DNA from: Planctomycetota bacterium
GTDB lineage: Bacteria > Planctomycetota > UBA1135 > GCA-002686595
Direction: 5' to 3'
Assembly (NCBI GenBank): GCA_026692665.1
Contig: JAPLOF010000057.1
Coordinates: 36,045-100,044 of the forward strand
Length of the DNA stretch: 64,000 nt
Shown here: positions 30,028 through 40,500 of the stretch, one piece after another
How positions within the stretch are numbered: the first letter of the stretch is position 1
Layout: every line of letters begins with the position of its first letter
Notes under the pieces: model-generated
Seen by the model: only the letters and a program-made list of their open reading frames with translations
What the model was told of the DNA's origin: nothing
The model's database searches: none
Translations under genes and position numbers: made by a program

Positions 30028-32985
30028 CTATTGGATCCGATCGACCACTTCCCGCGCGAGCTTCGCGTCGGGATCGAGGGCCAGCGCCGCCCGCGCCTGC
30101 GCGAGCGCCTCGGGCTTCCTGTCCAGCGCTTCCAGGCACGCCGCCTGGAGTCCGAGGATCTCGGCCTGCGCCTCGCCGCCCCATGTCGAGGGATCCTCGG
30201 CGTCGAGCTCGGCGGGAACGGCGAGGACCATGCGGTACTCGCGCAGCGCTTCCGCGTGCCGCCCGGCGGCGCGCAGCGCGTCGCCCCACTCGCGGTGGAG
30301 GCCGCGCAGGAAGGGATCGACCTCGTTGGCCTCCGCCAAGAGCTTCAGGGCCGGCTCGAGACGGCCCTTGCCGACGTGCCAGGCCGCGACCTGACGACGG
30401 CGCCCCGCGTCGCCCGCGTTCCACTCGAGCCAGCGCGCGCGCGCCGCCATCGCGTCGTCGAGGCGATCGTGCGCGGTGTAGAAATCGGCCAGCGCGAGCT
30501 CGGCGGAGAGCTGCACGTCGTCCCAGCCGGGGAAGGCCGCCTCCGCCGCCAGGAGCTCGCGCTCGGTGGCCTCGTCGTCGCCGGCGGAACGCGCGATCGA
30601 CGCCAACGCCATCCGCGCCCGATAGTCCTCGCGTCCCCCGGCGATCGCCGCGCGGTAGAACTCCGCCGCGGCCGCGGTGTCGCCGTCGGCCAGCGCCATC
30701 TCGGCCTGCAGGAGAGCTGCGCGCGGGCTCTTCAGGGAGTGCTCGCGCGACACGCGCAGAGACTCCTGGGCATCCACCTTGCGGCGCTCCTGCCAGGCTC
30801 CGAACGCCTGGGTGACCCAGCGGTCCTGCCACGCGTCGCGCGCGGCGGGGTCCTTCGGGAGCTTGCGCGCCAGTCCGATGGCCGCGCGGCGCACGAATTC
30901 CGGGGACCAACGGGGCTCGACGTGCAGGTTCGCCACGTGGGCCCGCGCCCAACTCAGGAAGTCGCGGTCGAGCTGCTCCGGCGTCGTCGCGAACGTCTCC
31001 TTGAGCGCCGCGTCGAGGTCGAGCCCGCGGTCGAACGCCTCGAGCAGCCGCACCATGGAGGGGAAACCGTGACGCTCGATGAGCAGCGTGCACATGAGAC
31101 CGGCCTGGTAGTAGCCGAACAGGATCCGCTGTCCGCGGAACGCGCGGTTCATCTCGCGCGTCCGGATCACGTCGTCGGCCGCGATCGCGTCGATGAGCTC
31201 GCGGCGCATGTTCCGCGTCCACGACGGATTGCGGTTCACTTCCTCCCACGTCGCCAGGCCTTCGGTGATCCAGCGCGGGCACCGGTTGTGCGAGAGGCCC
31301 AGGTGGATGACGTGCGTGAACTCGTGGAACGACGTGCGCGCCCAGGACTGGCTGCCACGCATCTCCGCCAGCGGCGAAACCGCGGTCACGACCGGTCCGA
31401 AGCAGACGCCCAGCGCGGGGAAACCCTCGAACCCGGTGGACCTGACGCTGAAGTCGCGATGCCGGCGGAAGACCTGGATCGCAGTCGGCGTCGGCGTGAA
31501 GCCGTAGCGGCGCGCGAGCTCGACGCGCGAGTCGGAGTAGAAGGGAATCAGGTACTCGGCGAGCACCTCGTCGCCCTGCGATTCCCACGAGAAGGTGAGG
31601 TCGCCCTGCTTGCGCTCGCCGTGTCGCTCCGCGGTCCGCAGCAACACGAGGCGCATGTTGTCGCGCCACGCGTCCTGGCGGCCGGCGGCCGCTTCGTTCG
31701 CGCGCTCGAGCGCTTCGCGCGCCGCCTTCTCGTCGCCGGTGTTGGCCAGCGCGCGCCCGAGCTGAGTCAGCGCCTCCCAGTCGCGCGGGTCGCGAGCAGC
31801 GGCGCGGCGCAGGAACGGCAGCCCCTCCGCGAACCGGTACAGCTCGAGGAGGTGGCGGCCGACCTCCCGCTCCGGGGTCGCGTCGCGCGGGTCCTCGTCG
31901 GCGAGGGCCTTCAACAGGCGCTCGCCGTTCTCGGCGTCGCGGTCCACGAACGCCATGGAGGCGTGCAGCGTGCGCACGGCGCGCCGCTTGGGCGCGATCT
32001 CGTCCAGGACGGAGAGTCGCTCGCGCGCGGACTTGGCCAGGCCGTCGTCGATGTCCGCGGAGGTGGCCGCGAGCAGCGTGTCGATCGACCGCGGTCGCGC
32101 GGCGAGCAGCGCCTCGAGGAACTGGCCGGCCGAACGCCGCTGCCGCTGCCAGTTCGTGCGGTGCAGTTCGAAGAGGCCGAGCAGGGCGCCCTCGTGGGTG
32201 GAATGGAGGGCGAGCGCCGCGTCGTAGAGCTGCGCGGCCGAACGGCGCTTGGCGCGCTCGACCTCCTTGTCCGCCTCGAAGTAGAGGTCCCCGAGGGCCG
32301 ACAGAGCGTCCGGTTCCTCGCCGTCGACGGCGGCCGAGGCCTGCAACGCGGCGAGCAGGCTCTGGGACGCCGCCTCGAGGCGGCCGAGACGTCGTTGGCA
32401 CGCGGCGCGCGCCACGAGCGCGTCCCACGGCTGGTCGGTCCCGGTTCCGGCCCCGAGTTCCAGCGTGGCGATCGCGGCCTCGCGCTGGCCGGCCTCCCAC
32501 TGCGCCGCGCCCAGGGCCCAGGCGTCGCGCGCGTCGCGGGCGGGAGCCAGCACCTCGCGCTCGGCCGTCAGCTCGGCGACCGCGGCCGCGGCCTCGCCGC
32601 GCCGGGTTTCGCCCTCGGCCAGCGCGCGCAGTGCCGCGGCGCGCGTGCTCGCATCGCGTCCGGGAACCGCCAGGGCCAGCCGTGCGTCCGCGACCGCGAC
32701 AGCCGGATCCCCCAGGTCGAGCCGGGCCCGCGCGCGGATCACCAGAGCAGCCGCGTCCGAGGGATCCTCGGACAGGAGCTCGTCGAGGCGCCGGATGGCG
32801 CTCTCGGCCTGGCCGCGCCGCACCAGGAGGTCGCAGGCGAGGCGCTCCTCGGCCAGCGCCTGCCGGTCTTCGGCCGTGGTGGGATCCTGCCGCGGGAGCG
32901 CACTCCAGGCTCCGGCCGGCGCCGGAACCAGCGCCAGGAGGCCGAGGGTCGTGAGGCAGGTGAGGAGCGCAGGTTGGAGGAACAC
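30028..32985 (-). CDS. Secreted TPR-repeat gluzincin metallopeptidase (peptidase MA-like)
   Basis: Signal-like N-terminus; TPR repeats; TSFHEFTHVIHLGLSHNRCPRWITEGLATWEE (HExxH + downstream Glu); start codon uncertain (GTG 32985 or upstream ATG 33054). Confidence 0.8.
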   Translation of the reverse strand: MFLQPALLTCLTTLGLLALVPAPAGAWSALPRQDPTTAEDRQALAEERLACDLLVRRGQAESAIRRLDELLSEDPSDAAALVIRARARLDLGDPAVAVADARLALAVPGRDASTRAAALRALAEGETRRGEAAAAVAELTAEREVLAPARDARDAWALGAAQWEAGQREAAIATLELGAGTGTDQPWDALVARAACQRRLGRLEAASQSLLAALQASAAVDGEEPDALSALGDLYFEADKEVERAKRRSAAQLYDAALALHSTHEGALLGLFELHRTNWQRQRRSAGQFLEALLAARPRSIDTLLAATSADIDDGLAKSARERLSVLDEIAPKRRAVRTLHASMAFVDRDAENGERLLKALADEDPRDATPEREVGRHLLELYRFAEGLPFLRRAAARDPRDWEALTQLGRALANTGDEKAAREALERANEAAAGRQDAWRDNMRLVLLRTAERHGERKQGDLTFSWESQGDEVLAEYLIPFYSDSRVELARRYGFTPTPTAIQVFRRHRDFSVRSTGFEGFPALGVCFGPVVTAVSPLAEMRGSQSWARTSFHEFTHVIHLGLSHNRCPRWITEGLATWEEVNRNPSWTRNMRRELIDAIAADDVIRTREMNRAFRGQRILFGYYQAGLMCTLLIERHGFPSMVRLLEAFDRGLDLDAALKETFATTPEQLDRDFLSWARAHVANLHVEPRWSPEFVRRAAIGLARKLPKDPAARDAWQDRWVTQAFGAWQERRKVDAQESLRVSREHSLKSPRAALLQAEMALADGDTAAAAEFYRAAIAGGREDYRARMALASIARSAGDDEATERELLAAEAAFPGWDDVQLSAELALADFYTAHDRLDDAMAARARWLEWNAGDAGRRRQVAAWHVGKGRLEPALKLLAEANEVDPFLRGLHREWGDALRAAGRHAEALREYRMVLAVPAELDAEDPSTWGGEAQAEILGLQAACLEALDRKPEALAQARAALALDPDAKLAREVVDRIQ

Positions 32986-33119
32986 GGCGGTGGGGTACTC
33001 GGGCGGGACCCAGGGACGGAGAGGCAGTCGAACACGGCGCCGACCTCGAGCCAAGTGGGCCGCACGGGACTTCGGGCGCTTCTTGCTTCGCTCGAACGCC
33101 TTCTGTATGCCCGTATCCC

Positions 33120-34238
33120 ATGCCTTTCAGCCACGGTTCTGGTTCCAACGCGGTCGCCGTCGGGGGGCGGTCGAGCGCGCTCGGGACGGCGATCGCCGGC
33201 CTCCTCGTCCTCCTCTTCGTCACCGGCTGCCGCAGCACGCCGAAGCCCCCCACCGACGAAGCCGCGCGAGCTCCCGCACCCTACGCGCGGCCCCAGGACG
33301 ATGCCGTGCCCGCGTGGCTCGGCGAGCCGCTTTCCTGGGAGAAGCTGGCGCGCGTCGAAGCCTGGCTCGGAAATGAGGGCCGGTCGGCGACGCCGCAGTG
33401 GCGCAACGAGGCGGAGCTCGTCCTGAACTCCGGCCGGCTCGAGTTCGCGCGCCGCGAGCTCGAACGCAGTACGGAGCGGGACGCGGACAAGGAGGCGGCC
33501 CGCGTGGCCGCGGTCGCGCCGCGCCTGCGCACGGCGAAGGGCGGGTTCGACCGCCTCGTCCTGCGCGACGACCTGAACGCCGGGCAGCGCAAGCGCGCGG
33601 AGGACGGCGCCGCGCGCGCCGAACGCCTGCTGGCCCGCACCCCCGTGGCGAAGAAGGCCACCAGCATGCCGCTCGTCGCCCGCGCGGATTGGGGCGCCAT
33701 GAAGGCCAAGCCGGGGTTGATGGACCGCACGGTCGGCGCGTACTCGCGGATCACGGTGCACCACTCCGCGGACAACGACCCGGTCGTCCTCGACGGCAGC
33801 GCGGCACGCACGTACGAGGCGATGCGCGACATCCAGCGCGCGCACATGAACGGCAAGGAGACGCACTACGGCGACATCGGCTACCACTTCGTGATCGACC
33901 CGTACGGTCGCGTGCTCGAAGGTCGCGAGCTCGCCTACCAGGGCGCCCACGCGAAGGGCGACAACAACGTGCGCAACATCGGGATCTGCCTCATCGGAAA
34001 CTTCGACGAGGAGAAGCCGACGGACGCGGCGCTCACGGCGTTGCGGCGACTGATCGACGACCTGCGCACCAGGTACTCGATCGCGCGCAACATGGTCTAC
34101 GGCCACCGCGACCTGCGCAGCACGCGCTGTCCGGGCGAGAACCTCGCGCGCTGGGTGATCAGCTACCGCGGCGGCCCGCCGGGCGCCGTCACGGCGCAGG
34201 CGGCTGCGCCGCGCCGTCCGGCGCGAACCGGCCGATGA
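33120..34238 (+). CDS. N-acetylmuramoyl-L-alanine amidase / PGRP domain lipoprotein
   Basis: Lipobox LLFVTGC; ITVHHSADND, GDIGYHFVIDPYGRVLEGREL, GICLIGNFD, VYGHRDLRSTRCPGENL. Confidence 0.92.
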   Translation: MPFSHGSGSNAVAVGGRSSALGTAIAGLLVLLFVTGCRSTPKPPTDEAARAPAPYARPQDDAVPAWLGEPLSWEKLARVEAWLGNEGRSATPQWRNEAELVLNSGRLEFARRELERSTERDADKEAARVAAVAPRLRTAKGGFDRLVLRDDLNAGQRKRAEDGAARAERLLARTPVAKKATSMPLVARADWGAMKAKPGLMDRTVGAYSRITVHHSADNDPVVLDGSAARTYEAMRDIQRAHMNGKETHYGDIGYHFVIDPYGRVLEGRELAYQGAHAKGDNNVRNIGICLIGNFDEEKPTDAALTALRRLIDDLRTRYSIARNMVYGHRDLRSTRCPGENLARWVISYRGGPPGAVTAQAAAPRRPARTGR

Positions 34239-36342
34239 CCTCGGCCAGGCCCTCCGAGCGGACGGGCTTGGTCAGGTACTCGTCCATCCCGGCGCCGAGG
34301 CACCGTTCGCGGTCGCCCTCCATCGCGTTGGCGGTCAACGCCACGATCGGCACGCGCTCGCCCGTGCGAGCCTCGCGCTGACGGATCAAGCGCGTCGCCT
34401 CGAGACCGTCCATGACGGGCATGGAGAGGTCCATGAGCACGAGCGCGTAGCGGCCGCTGTCGTAGCGCTGGAGCGCGACCGCGCCGTTCTCGGCCAGGTC
34501 GACGTTGCAGCCGAGCTTGCCGAGCATCTTGGCCGCGACCTTCTGGTTGACCGGGTTGTCCTCGACGAGGAGGACGCGAACGCCGGGCCCCGGGGGGCTC
34601 TTGGAATGCGCGGCGGCGGTCCAGACGCCGGCGCCTGCGGTTGTCGCGGGCAGCGGCGGCGCGGGCTCGAGAGGAGCGTCCTTGGATGCGCTGGCGCCCG
34701 GCGTCCCTGGAAATGCCGGGGCCCCGATCGCCGAGCCGGGAGTCGTCGGAGCGTCCGCTCCGAGCGCGGAAGTCCCCTCGGCGGAAGCAGGTCCAGCGAT
34801 CTTCGCGGCCCCGTCGTTCGGCGCGCGGTCGAGCACCACCGTGAACCAGAACACGCTGCCGCGGCCGAGTTCGCTCTCGAAGCCGATGCTGCCGTTCATC
34901 ATCTCGGCCAGGCGGCGAGCGATGACGAGTCCGAGGCCGGTGCCGCCGAAATTGCGCGTGATCGTGCCATCGGCCTGGGAGAACGGCTGGAAGATGCGAG
35001 CACGGCTGGCGTCCGAGATGCCCACGCCCGTGTCCGTCACGGAGAAGCGCAGCTCGATGCGGCCGGTCTGATGGCCCTGCACGCCGACCTGAACGTCCAC
35101 GCTCCCCTCGTTGGTGAACTTCAGGGCGTTCCCAACGAGGTTCACGAGGATCTGGCGCAGGCGTGTCGGATCGGCCATCACGCGCGCGGGCACGGACGGC
35201 TCGACGTGTTGCGTGAGAGCGAGTCCCTTCTGCGCGGCCGTGTGGCGGAAGAGCTTCAAGACCTCCCCGACCAGCGCGCGCGTATCGAGCGACGTGGGCA
35301 CGAGGTCCATCTTGCCGGCATTCAGCTTCGAGAAGTCGAGCACGTCGTTGACGATGACGAGCAGCGCCTCGGCCGATCCACGGACGGTCTCGGCCGCATC
35401 GCGCTGTTCCTCGTCGAGCGGCGTCTGCATCAGGAGATGCGTCATCCCGATGATGCCGTTCATCGGCGTGCGCAGCTCGTGGCTGACCGTGGCGAGGAAC
35501 TCGTCCTTGGCCTTGTTCGCCGCGTTGGCGGCGCGGAGGGCCTTGGCGAGGTCCTCCAGGGCCTTGTCCTTGATGACGCCCAGGCGCTCGAGCTCCGTGT
35601 TGTTGGCGCGGATCTCCGAGTAGGAAGCGCGCAGGTTCTCGCGCATCCCGTCCAAGGTGTGCGCGAGCCGCCCGATCTCGTTGTTGGCGCTGGCCTCGAG
35701 GGGCGTCTCGAGGTCGCCGCGACCGAGCGCGGATGCATGTCGGTCCAGCAGCTCGAGCGGGTACGCCACCTTGCGGCGCAGGAGGTACGAGAGCACGAGC
35801 CCGATCACGACGAACGAGACGCCTGCCTCGAGCGCGAGGATGCGCGTCCGTTGCGCCTTGAGCTCCGTGAGGCTCTGCACGGAGAGCCCGAGGTGGATCC
35901 TCCCGACGTGGATCGGCTCCATCGGGTCCTCGCCGGGCGCGGTCTCGAAGATGGCGAACGACTCGGCGACGTACTGCCGTGAAGTCTCCACGCCCGTACT
36001 GGCGTCCCCCGGTTTCTGGAAGACCTCGAAGATCTTCGTCCCGTCGAGCTTCTCCGCGCGTGCGTAGACCACGTCGGGATCCCGTTGCGGGAGCGCCCGG
36101 ATGATCGTGTTGATGCGTGGGTAATCCGTGCCCAGGATCAGCTCGCCGCATGAGACGGCGCCGAGTTCCGCCAGCGCCTTCCCCCGCGCATCGAGCTGCT
36201 CGGAGAGGAGCTGCTCCTCGCTCCGCAGGGTGTGGACACTCGTGAGGACGAGACCCAGCGACAGGACGAGCAGCGTCGCCCCGATGAGCTGGACGCCGAG
36301 CCGCCCGTAGCGGCGTGACTCCGGTCGCTTGGTCTCGTTCAC
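34189..36342 (-). CDS. Hybrid sensor histidine kinase with C-terminal receiver
   Basis: TM-periplasmic-TM-HAMP; FLATVSHELRTPMNGIIGMTHLL; HATPase FGGTGLGLVIARRL; receiver VLLVEDNPVNQKV...LVLMDLSMPVMDG. Confidence 0.95.
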   Translation of the reverse strand: MNETKRPESRRYGRLGVQLIGATLLVLSLGLVLTSVHTLRSEEQLLSEQLDARGKALAELGAVSCGELILGTDYPRINTIIRALPQRDPDVVYARAEKLDGTKIFEVFQKPGDASTGVETSRQYVAESFAIFETAPGEDPMEPIHVGRIHLGLSVQSLTELKAQRTRILALEAGVSFVVIGLVLSYLLRRKVAYPLELLDRHASALGRGDLETPLEASANNEIGRLAHTLDGMRENLRASYSEIRANNTELERLGVIKDKALEDLAKALRAANAANKAKDEFLATVSHELRTPMNGIIGMTHLLMQTPLDEEQRDAAETVRGSAEALLVIVNDVLDFSKLNAGKMDLVPTSLDTRALVGEVLKLFRHTAAQKGLALTQHVEPSVPARVMADPTRLRQILVNLVGNALKFTNEGSVDVQVGVQGHQTGRIELRFSVTDTGVGISDASRARIFQPFSQADGTITRNFGGTGLGLVIARRLAEMMNGSIGFESELGRGSVFWFTVVLDRAPNDGAAKIAGPASAEGTSALGADAPTTPGSAIGAPAFPGTPGASASKDAPLEPAPPLPATTAGAGVWTAAAHSKSPPGPGVRVLLVEDNPVNQKVAAKMLGKLGCNVDLAENGAVALQRYDSGRYALVLMDLSMPVMDGLEATRLIRQREARTGERVPIVALTANAMEGDRERCLGAGMDEYLTKPVRSEGLAEVIGRFAPDGAAQPPAP

Positions 36343-36351
36343 CTGGTGGGC

Positions 36352-37227
36352 TCAGTTGCCGACCACCGACTCGAAGACCGCCGCCTTCTTCATGCCTTCA
36401 CGGACGAAGTCGTACTCGGCATCGGAGGTCGGCATGAAGCCCGAGATCTTCAGCTCCTTCAGGGCGGCCTCGTCCTTCAGGCCGTAGAAGGACGTCTGCA
36501 CCGCCGTGAAGAAGGCGGGGTCGAATCCGGCGCGCGCCACGATCGGCTTCGTCACGTTGTCGAACTCGGCCAGCTTCCGCAGCGTGCCCTTGTCGGCGTA
36601 TTTCTTGAACGTGCTGGCCTTGACCGACCCGGCTTCGAAGTCGCCGAGCTCGACGGCGCCCGCGACCTGGTCGTGGCGCTCCATGTACTTGAACGACGCG
36701 AGGTCCTTGGCGTGGATGCCGTGGTCGACGAGCTGCGCCTGGACGAGGTAGCGGCCGATCGTGGAGTTCTTGTCGCCGAACGCGAAGCGCTTGCCGCGCA
36801 GGTCCTCGATCGTCTGGATCGGGCTGTCCTTCTGCACCACGATCACGCCCTTGAAGCGCTTCTCGCCCTTCTCGTGCTCCATCGCGACGAGCTGGATGTT
36901 CGGGTTCTTCTCCTTCGCCGTGACGTAGGACGCGGGCCCGAAGTGGACGAGGTCGACCTGTCCGTCCACGAGCGCGCGGATGCCGTCGTCGTAGCTCTTG
37001 AAGATCGTGAGCTGGATGTCGACCGGCCGACCGAGCTGATGGCTCATGTCGTCCTGGATCGCTTCCAGGACCGGCGTGAACATCTTGTACATGACCGTCG
37101 CCTTGTCGGTCTGGTAGACACCGAAGGTCAGCGACAGCGTTTCCGCGCTCTTGTCCTTGGCCTGGGCGAAGGTCGGGGCACCGAGACAGCCGAGCGCGAG
37201 GGCGCCGAGAGCGGCGAGGCGGATCAT
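36352..37227 (-). CDS. PhnD-like phosphate/phosphonate periplasmic substrate-binding protein
   Basis: Signal peptide; FGVYQTDKATVMYKMFTPVLEAIQDDM, GQVDLVHFGPASYVTA, FAFGDKNSTIGRYL. Confidence 0.88.
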   Translation of the reverse strand: MIRLAALGALALGCLGAPTFAQAKDKSAETLSLTFGVYQTDKATVMYKMFTPVLEAIQDDMSHQLGRPVDIQLTIFKSYDDGIRALVDGQVDLVHFGPASYVTAKEKNPNIQLVAMEHEKGEKRFKGVIVVQKDSPIQTIEDLRGKRFAFGDKNSTIGRYLVQAQLVDHGIHAKDLASFKYMERHDQVAGAVELGDFEAGSVKASTFKKYADKGTLRKLAEFDNVTKPIVARAGFDPAFFTAVQTSFYGLKDEAALKELKISGFMPTSDAEYDFVREGMKKAAVFESVVGN

Positions 37228-37552
37228 GGGGAGGTTCCTGGGGACGATGCGGAGGGTCGGAGATCGGGACAGACCCGATCCGGTCCCCGGGTCATCGGCC
37301 GGAACCCCGCCGGGGCTTGACCCGCCGGGTCCACTCCCTCCCGTTCCCAGTCCGGAGGCGCCGCGGCCCGGGGACTGCGGGGGCGGAACCTCCCCCATCA
37401 AGAAAGAGTGAAAAGGCTGCCACGCCCCATGGAGGACTTCCGGAAGCGGGATGCCTGCTCTCTGCCCGGAGGGCCTGCCCGCTCGCTCGGCGATTGCGAG
37501 TCCCAACGTGACCACACCCTCGATCCCGTCCCAGCCCGGTTGCCTGCCCAGT

Positions 37553-40500
37553 ATGGTCGATCGGATGCTGGGGTCCGCAATCGGCCTCTGCAGCCTCTCG
37601 TGCCTCGCCTGGGCGATCCCCTCGCCCGACGTCATGGTCAACCTGTTCGCCAGTTCGGCCCAGGTGCTGGGACTCGTGAGCGTGGTGCTCGGCCGGTGGC
37701 TGTGGGTGCGCAAGAAGCGCGGGTCCACGGCAGCCAACGGCCGCGGCTACCGCGCGGCCTTCGCCGTCGCCCTGGCGCTGTGCGCCGTGAGCAGCATCGG
37801 CTGGGGCCTCTACGCGGCCAAGGTCGCGGACGATCGGAACACCCGGCTCCAGGTCAACCTGACCCGCAACTCCAGCGAGGAAGGGAAGAAGATCGTCGAC
37901 GTCTCCCTGCGCGAGCTGTCCTTCAGCAAGCAGCTCGACCGCAAGGACGGCCTCCCGACCGACGAGCTCCTGCGGCGCATCGAGGCCGGGCAGTTGGGCC
38001 AGGTCATCGACGTGCGCGAGGACGAGGAGTTCGAGGTCGGCGCGATCGAGGGCGTGGCGCACGCGCGATTCCCGGACGTGCTGGCCGACGCCGACCGCTT
38101 CATCGATCGGGCGATGCCCGTCACCCTCCTGTGCTTCAACGGGAACCGCAGCTCGGAGCTGGCGGAGGAACTGCGCAAGCGCGGCTTCTCGACGTCCTTC
38201 CTGATCGGCGGCTACGAGAAGTGGATCGCCGAGAATCGCCCGATCGCCTTCAACCTCGATCGCGAGCGCCGCGACCTGCGCGAGATCCCGGACTACCCGA
38301 ACAAGGACATCCTCCTCGACACGCCCGACGTGCAGCAGCTCATGGCGGAACGCGAGATCGTGTTCCTGGACGTGCGCTATCCCGGGGACTTCGAGACGCT
38401 GGGCCACCTGCCGGGCGCGATCAACATCCCGTTCCGCAAGCTCACGACGCCGGAGCTGGACGCCGCTCTCGCGGCGTTGCCGAAGAAGCCGGTCGTGGTG
38501 CCGTGCTACGACAAGCGCAGTTCCTTCTTCGGTCTCGTGGTCGGCCTGCGCCTCTCGCGCATGGGCCACGAGTTCCTCGGACGCTACACGGTCCCCGAGG
38601 GCTTCGCGGTCGCCGGGAACGAGAAGGCCCACGTGGCGGCGTGGAAGGCCGCGCAGGAGAAGCAGACGATCCTGTCCATCGTCGCTCAGCCCCTCGCCGG
38701 CGCCCTCACGTGGAGTCAGTCCCACGCGGGATCGTTGGCCGCGGCGATCCTCCTCCTGGTTCTCCTCGTCCGGCTCGTGATCCTGCCCCTCACGGCCCGC
38801 GCCGAGCGGGATCGCCGTGCCGAGCTGGCGCTCCGGCCCGAGATCGACGCGCTCAAGGCGCGCTTCCGCGACGATCCGGCGTCGCGCTCCAGGGCGACGA
38901 TGGCACTCCTCGCCCGCCACGGCGTGAAACCGGCCTGGAACCTCGCCAGCGCCGTCGTGCAACTGGGGCTCTTCACGGTGTTCTTCAGCGTCGTGAGCGA
39001 AGCGAGCCGCGGATCGAGCGAGTCCTTCCTGTGGGTGCCGGAGATCGCAGCTCCCGATCCGACCTGGCTCCTGCCCCTCCTCGGCGCGGTCGCGACGGGC
39101 CTGCTCGTGTGGCTGCCCGCCGCGCACAAGACCTGGAAGCGCGCACTCGGATCGGTGGCTGCTGCAGCGGCGCTCCTGGCCCTCGTCGCCCAGCTCTCGG
39201 CCGGCGCCCAGCTCTACCTGGCCGCCAACTTGTCGATCCTCCACCTCCACAACGCGCTCGTCGGTGCGTGGCTCGGTTGGCGCGCGCGGGCTCCCGAGCG
39301 TCGGCGCCTGACGATCGAATCGCGCTACCGGCACGCGGCCGTGGTCCCCCTGCGCCATGCTCACCTCATCGAGGGCTGCGGCGCGAAGGCCGCGCGCCTC
39401 GGGCGTCTCATGGAAGCCGGCCTGCCCGTCCCCGACGGGTTCGTGGTGCGCGCCAGCGCGATCACGGAATCCCGGCTCGAGAGCACCGTCCGCGCAGCCG
39501 TGCTCGAGTCCCATGCGCGGCTGGGCGCGACACGTGTCGCGGTGCGCAGCTCGGGCGTGAACGAGGACGGGGCCGACAAGAGCTACGCGGGGGTCTTCGA
39601 GTCGATCCTCGACGTCGAGCTCTCGGGCCTGGAGAAGGCGATCGAGGACGTGGCTCGCTCCTGGCAGGGAGCGCGCGCGGGTGCGTACTCGCAGGGAGCC
39701 CCCGAGAGCGGCGGCATCGTCGTGCAGGCGATGGTTCCCGCGGCCTGGGCGGGCGTGCTCTTCACCGAGCACCCGGGCGAGTCGGGAACGTGCGCGATCG
39801 AGATGGTCGAAGGATTGGGCGACGAACTCGTCTCCGGGCGCCGTCAACCGCACGGGTTCCGCCTCGGCCGCACCAGCGGACGTCCGCTCGAGGGCGAGCG
39901 CCCGCCGATCGACCTGGCACCGCTCTTCGCGCTCGGCCGCCGGGTGGAGAAGCTGTTCGGGAAGCCCCAAGACGTCGAATGGGCCTACGCGGACGGGCGT
40001 TTCCTCCTGTTGCAGGCCCGCGACGTCACGCGCTTCTCGCGTCTCGGTTCGGACGAGCGCGCGCTGCGGGAACGCGAGCGGCACCGCCTCCTCGAAATCC
40101 TGGACGGCGCTCCGGCCGACGACGCGGTGCTCGTCCAGAACGAGCTGTCCGAGCTCCTGCCCGAGCCGACCCCGCTCTCGCTCTCGCTCATGGAGGCGCT
40201 CTGGAACCACGACGGTGCCGCGCACCGCGCGTGCAGCGCGGTGGGGATCCCCTACGAGGTCACGCCGGACTCCGCGCCACTGCTCGTGACGGCGTTCGGG
40301 AAGCTGTACGTGGACGAGCGCGAATCCCGCCGGCGCGTCTCGCGCGGACCGTCCGCTCTGGCCGCGTTCCAGCTGGCGCGGTCCGCCGACCGCATGGAGC
40401 AGTCGTGGCGCGAGGAGCACCTTCCCCGCGCCCTCTGCGCCGCGCGTCTGGACGCGGCACTCGACCTGGATCGCCTCGATCTGGCCGAGCTCGTCGCTCT

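Noticed and set aside
29416-33253. Upstream part of the 1639-aa minus ORF extending holB
   Set aside because: Only the C-terminal ~360 aa match HolB; the rest is out-of-frame translation of tmk and the TPR metallopeptidase
29554-33426. 1290-aa plus-strand ORF
   Set aside because: Antisense shadow of tmk and TPR metallopeptidase with no coherent domains
37228-37552. Possible riboswitch or promoter region between PhnD-like and multidomain genes
   Set aside because: Several GC-rich inverted segments exist, but nothing matches a known riboswitch core by eye; promoter motifs cannot be assigned reliably at this GC content
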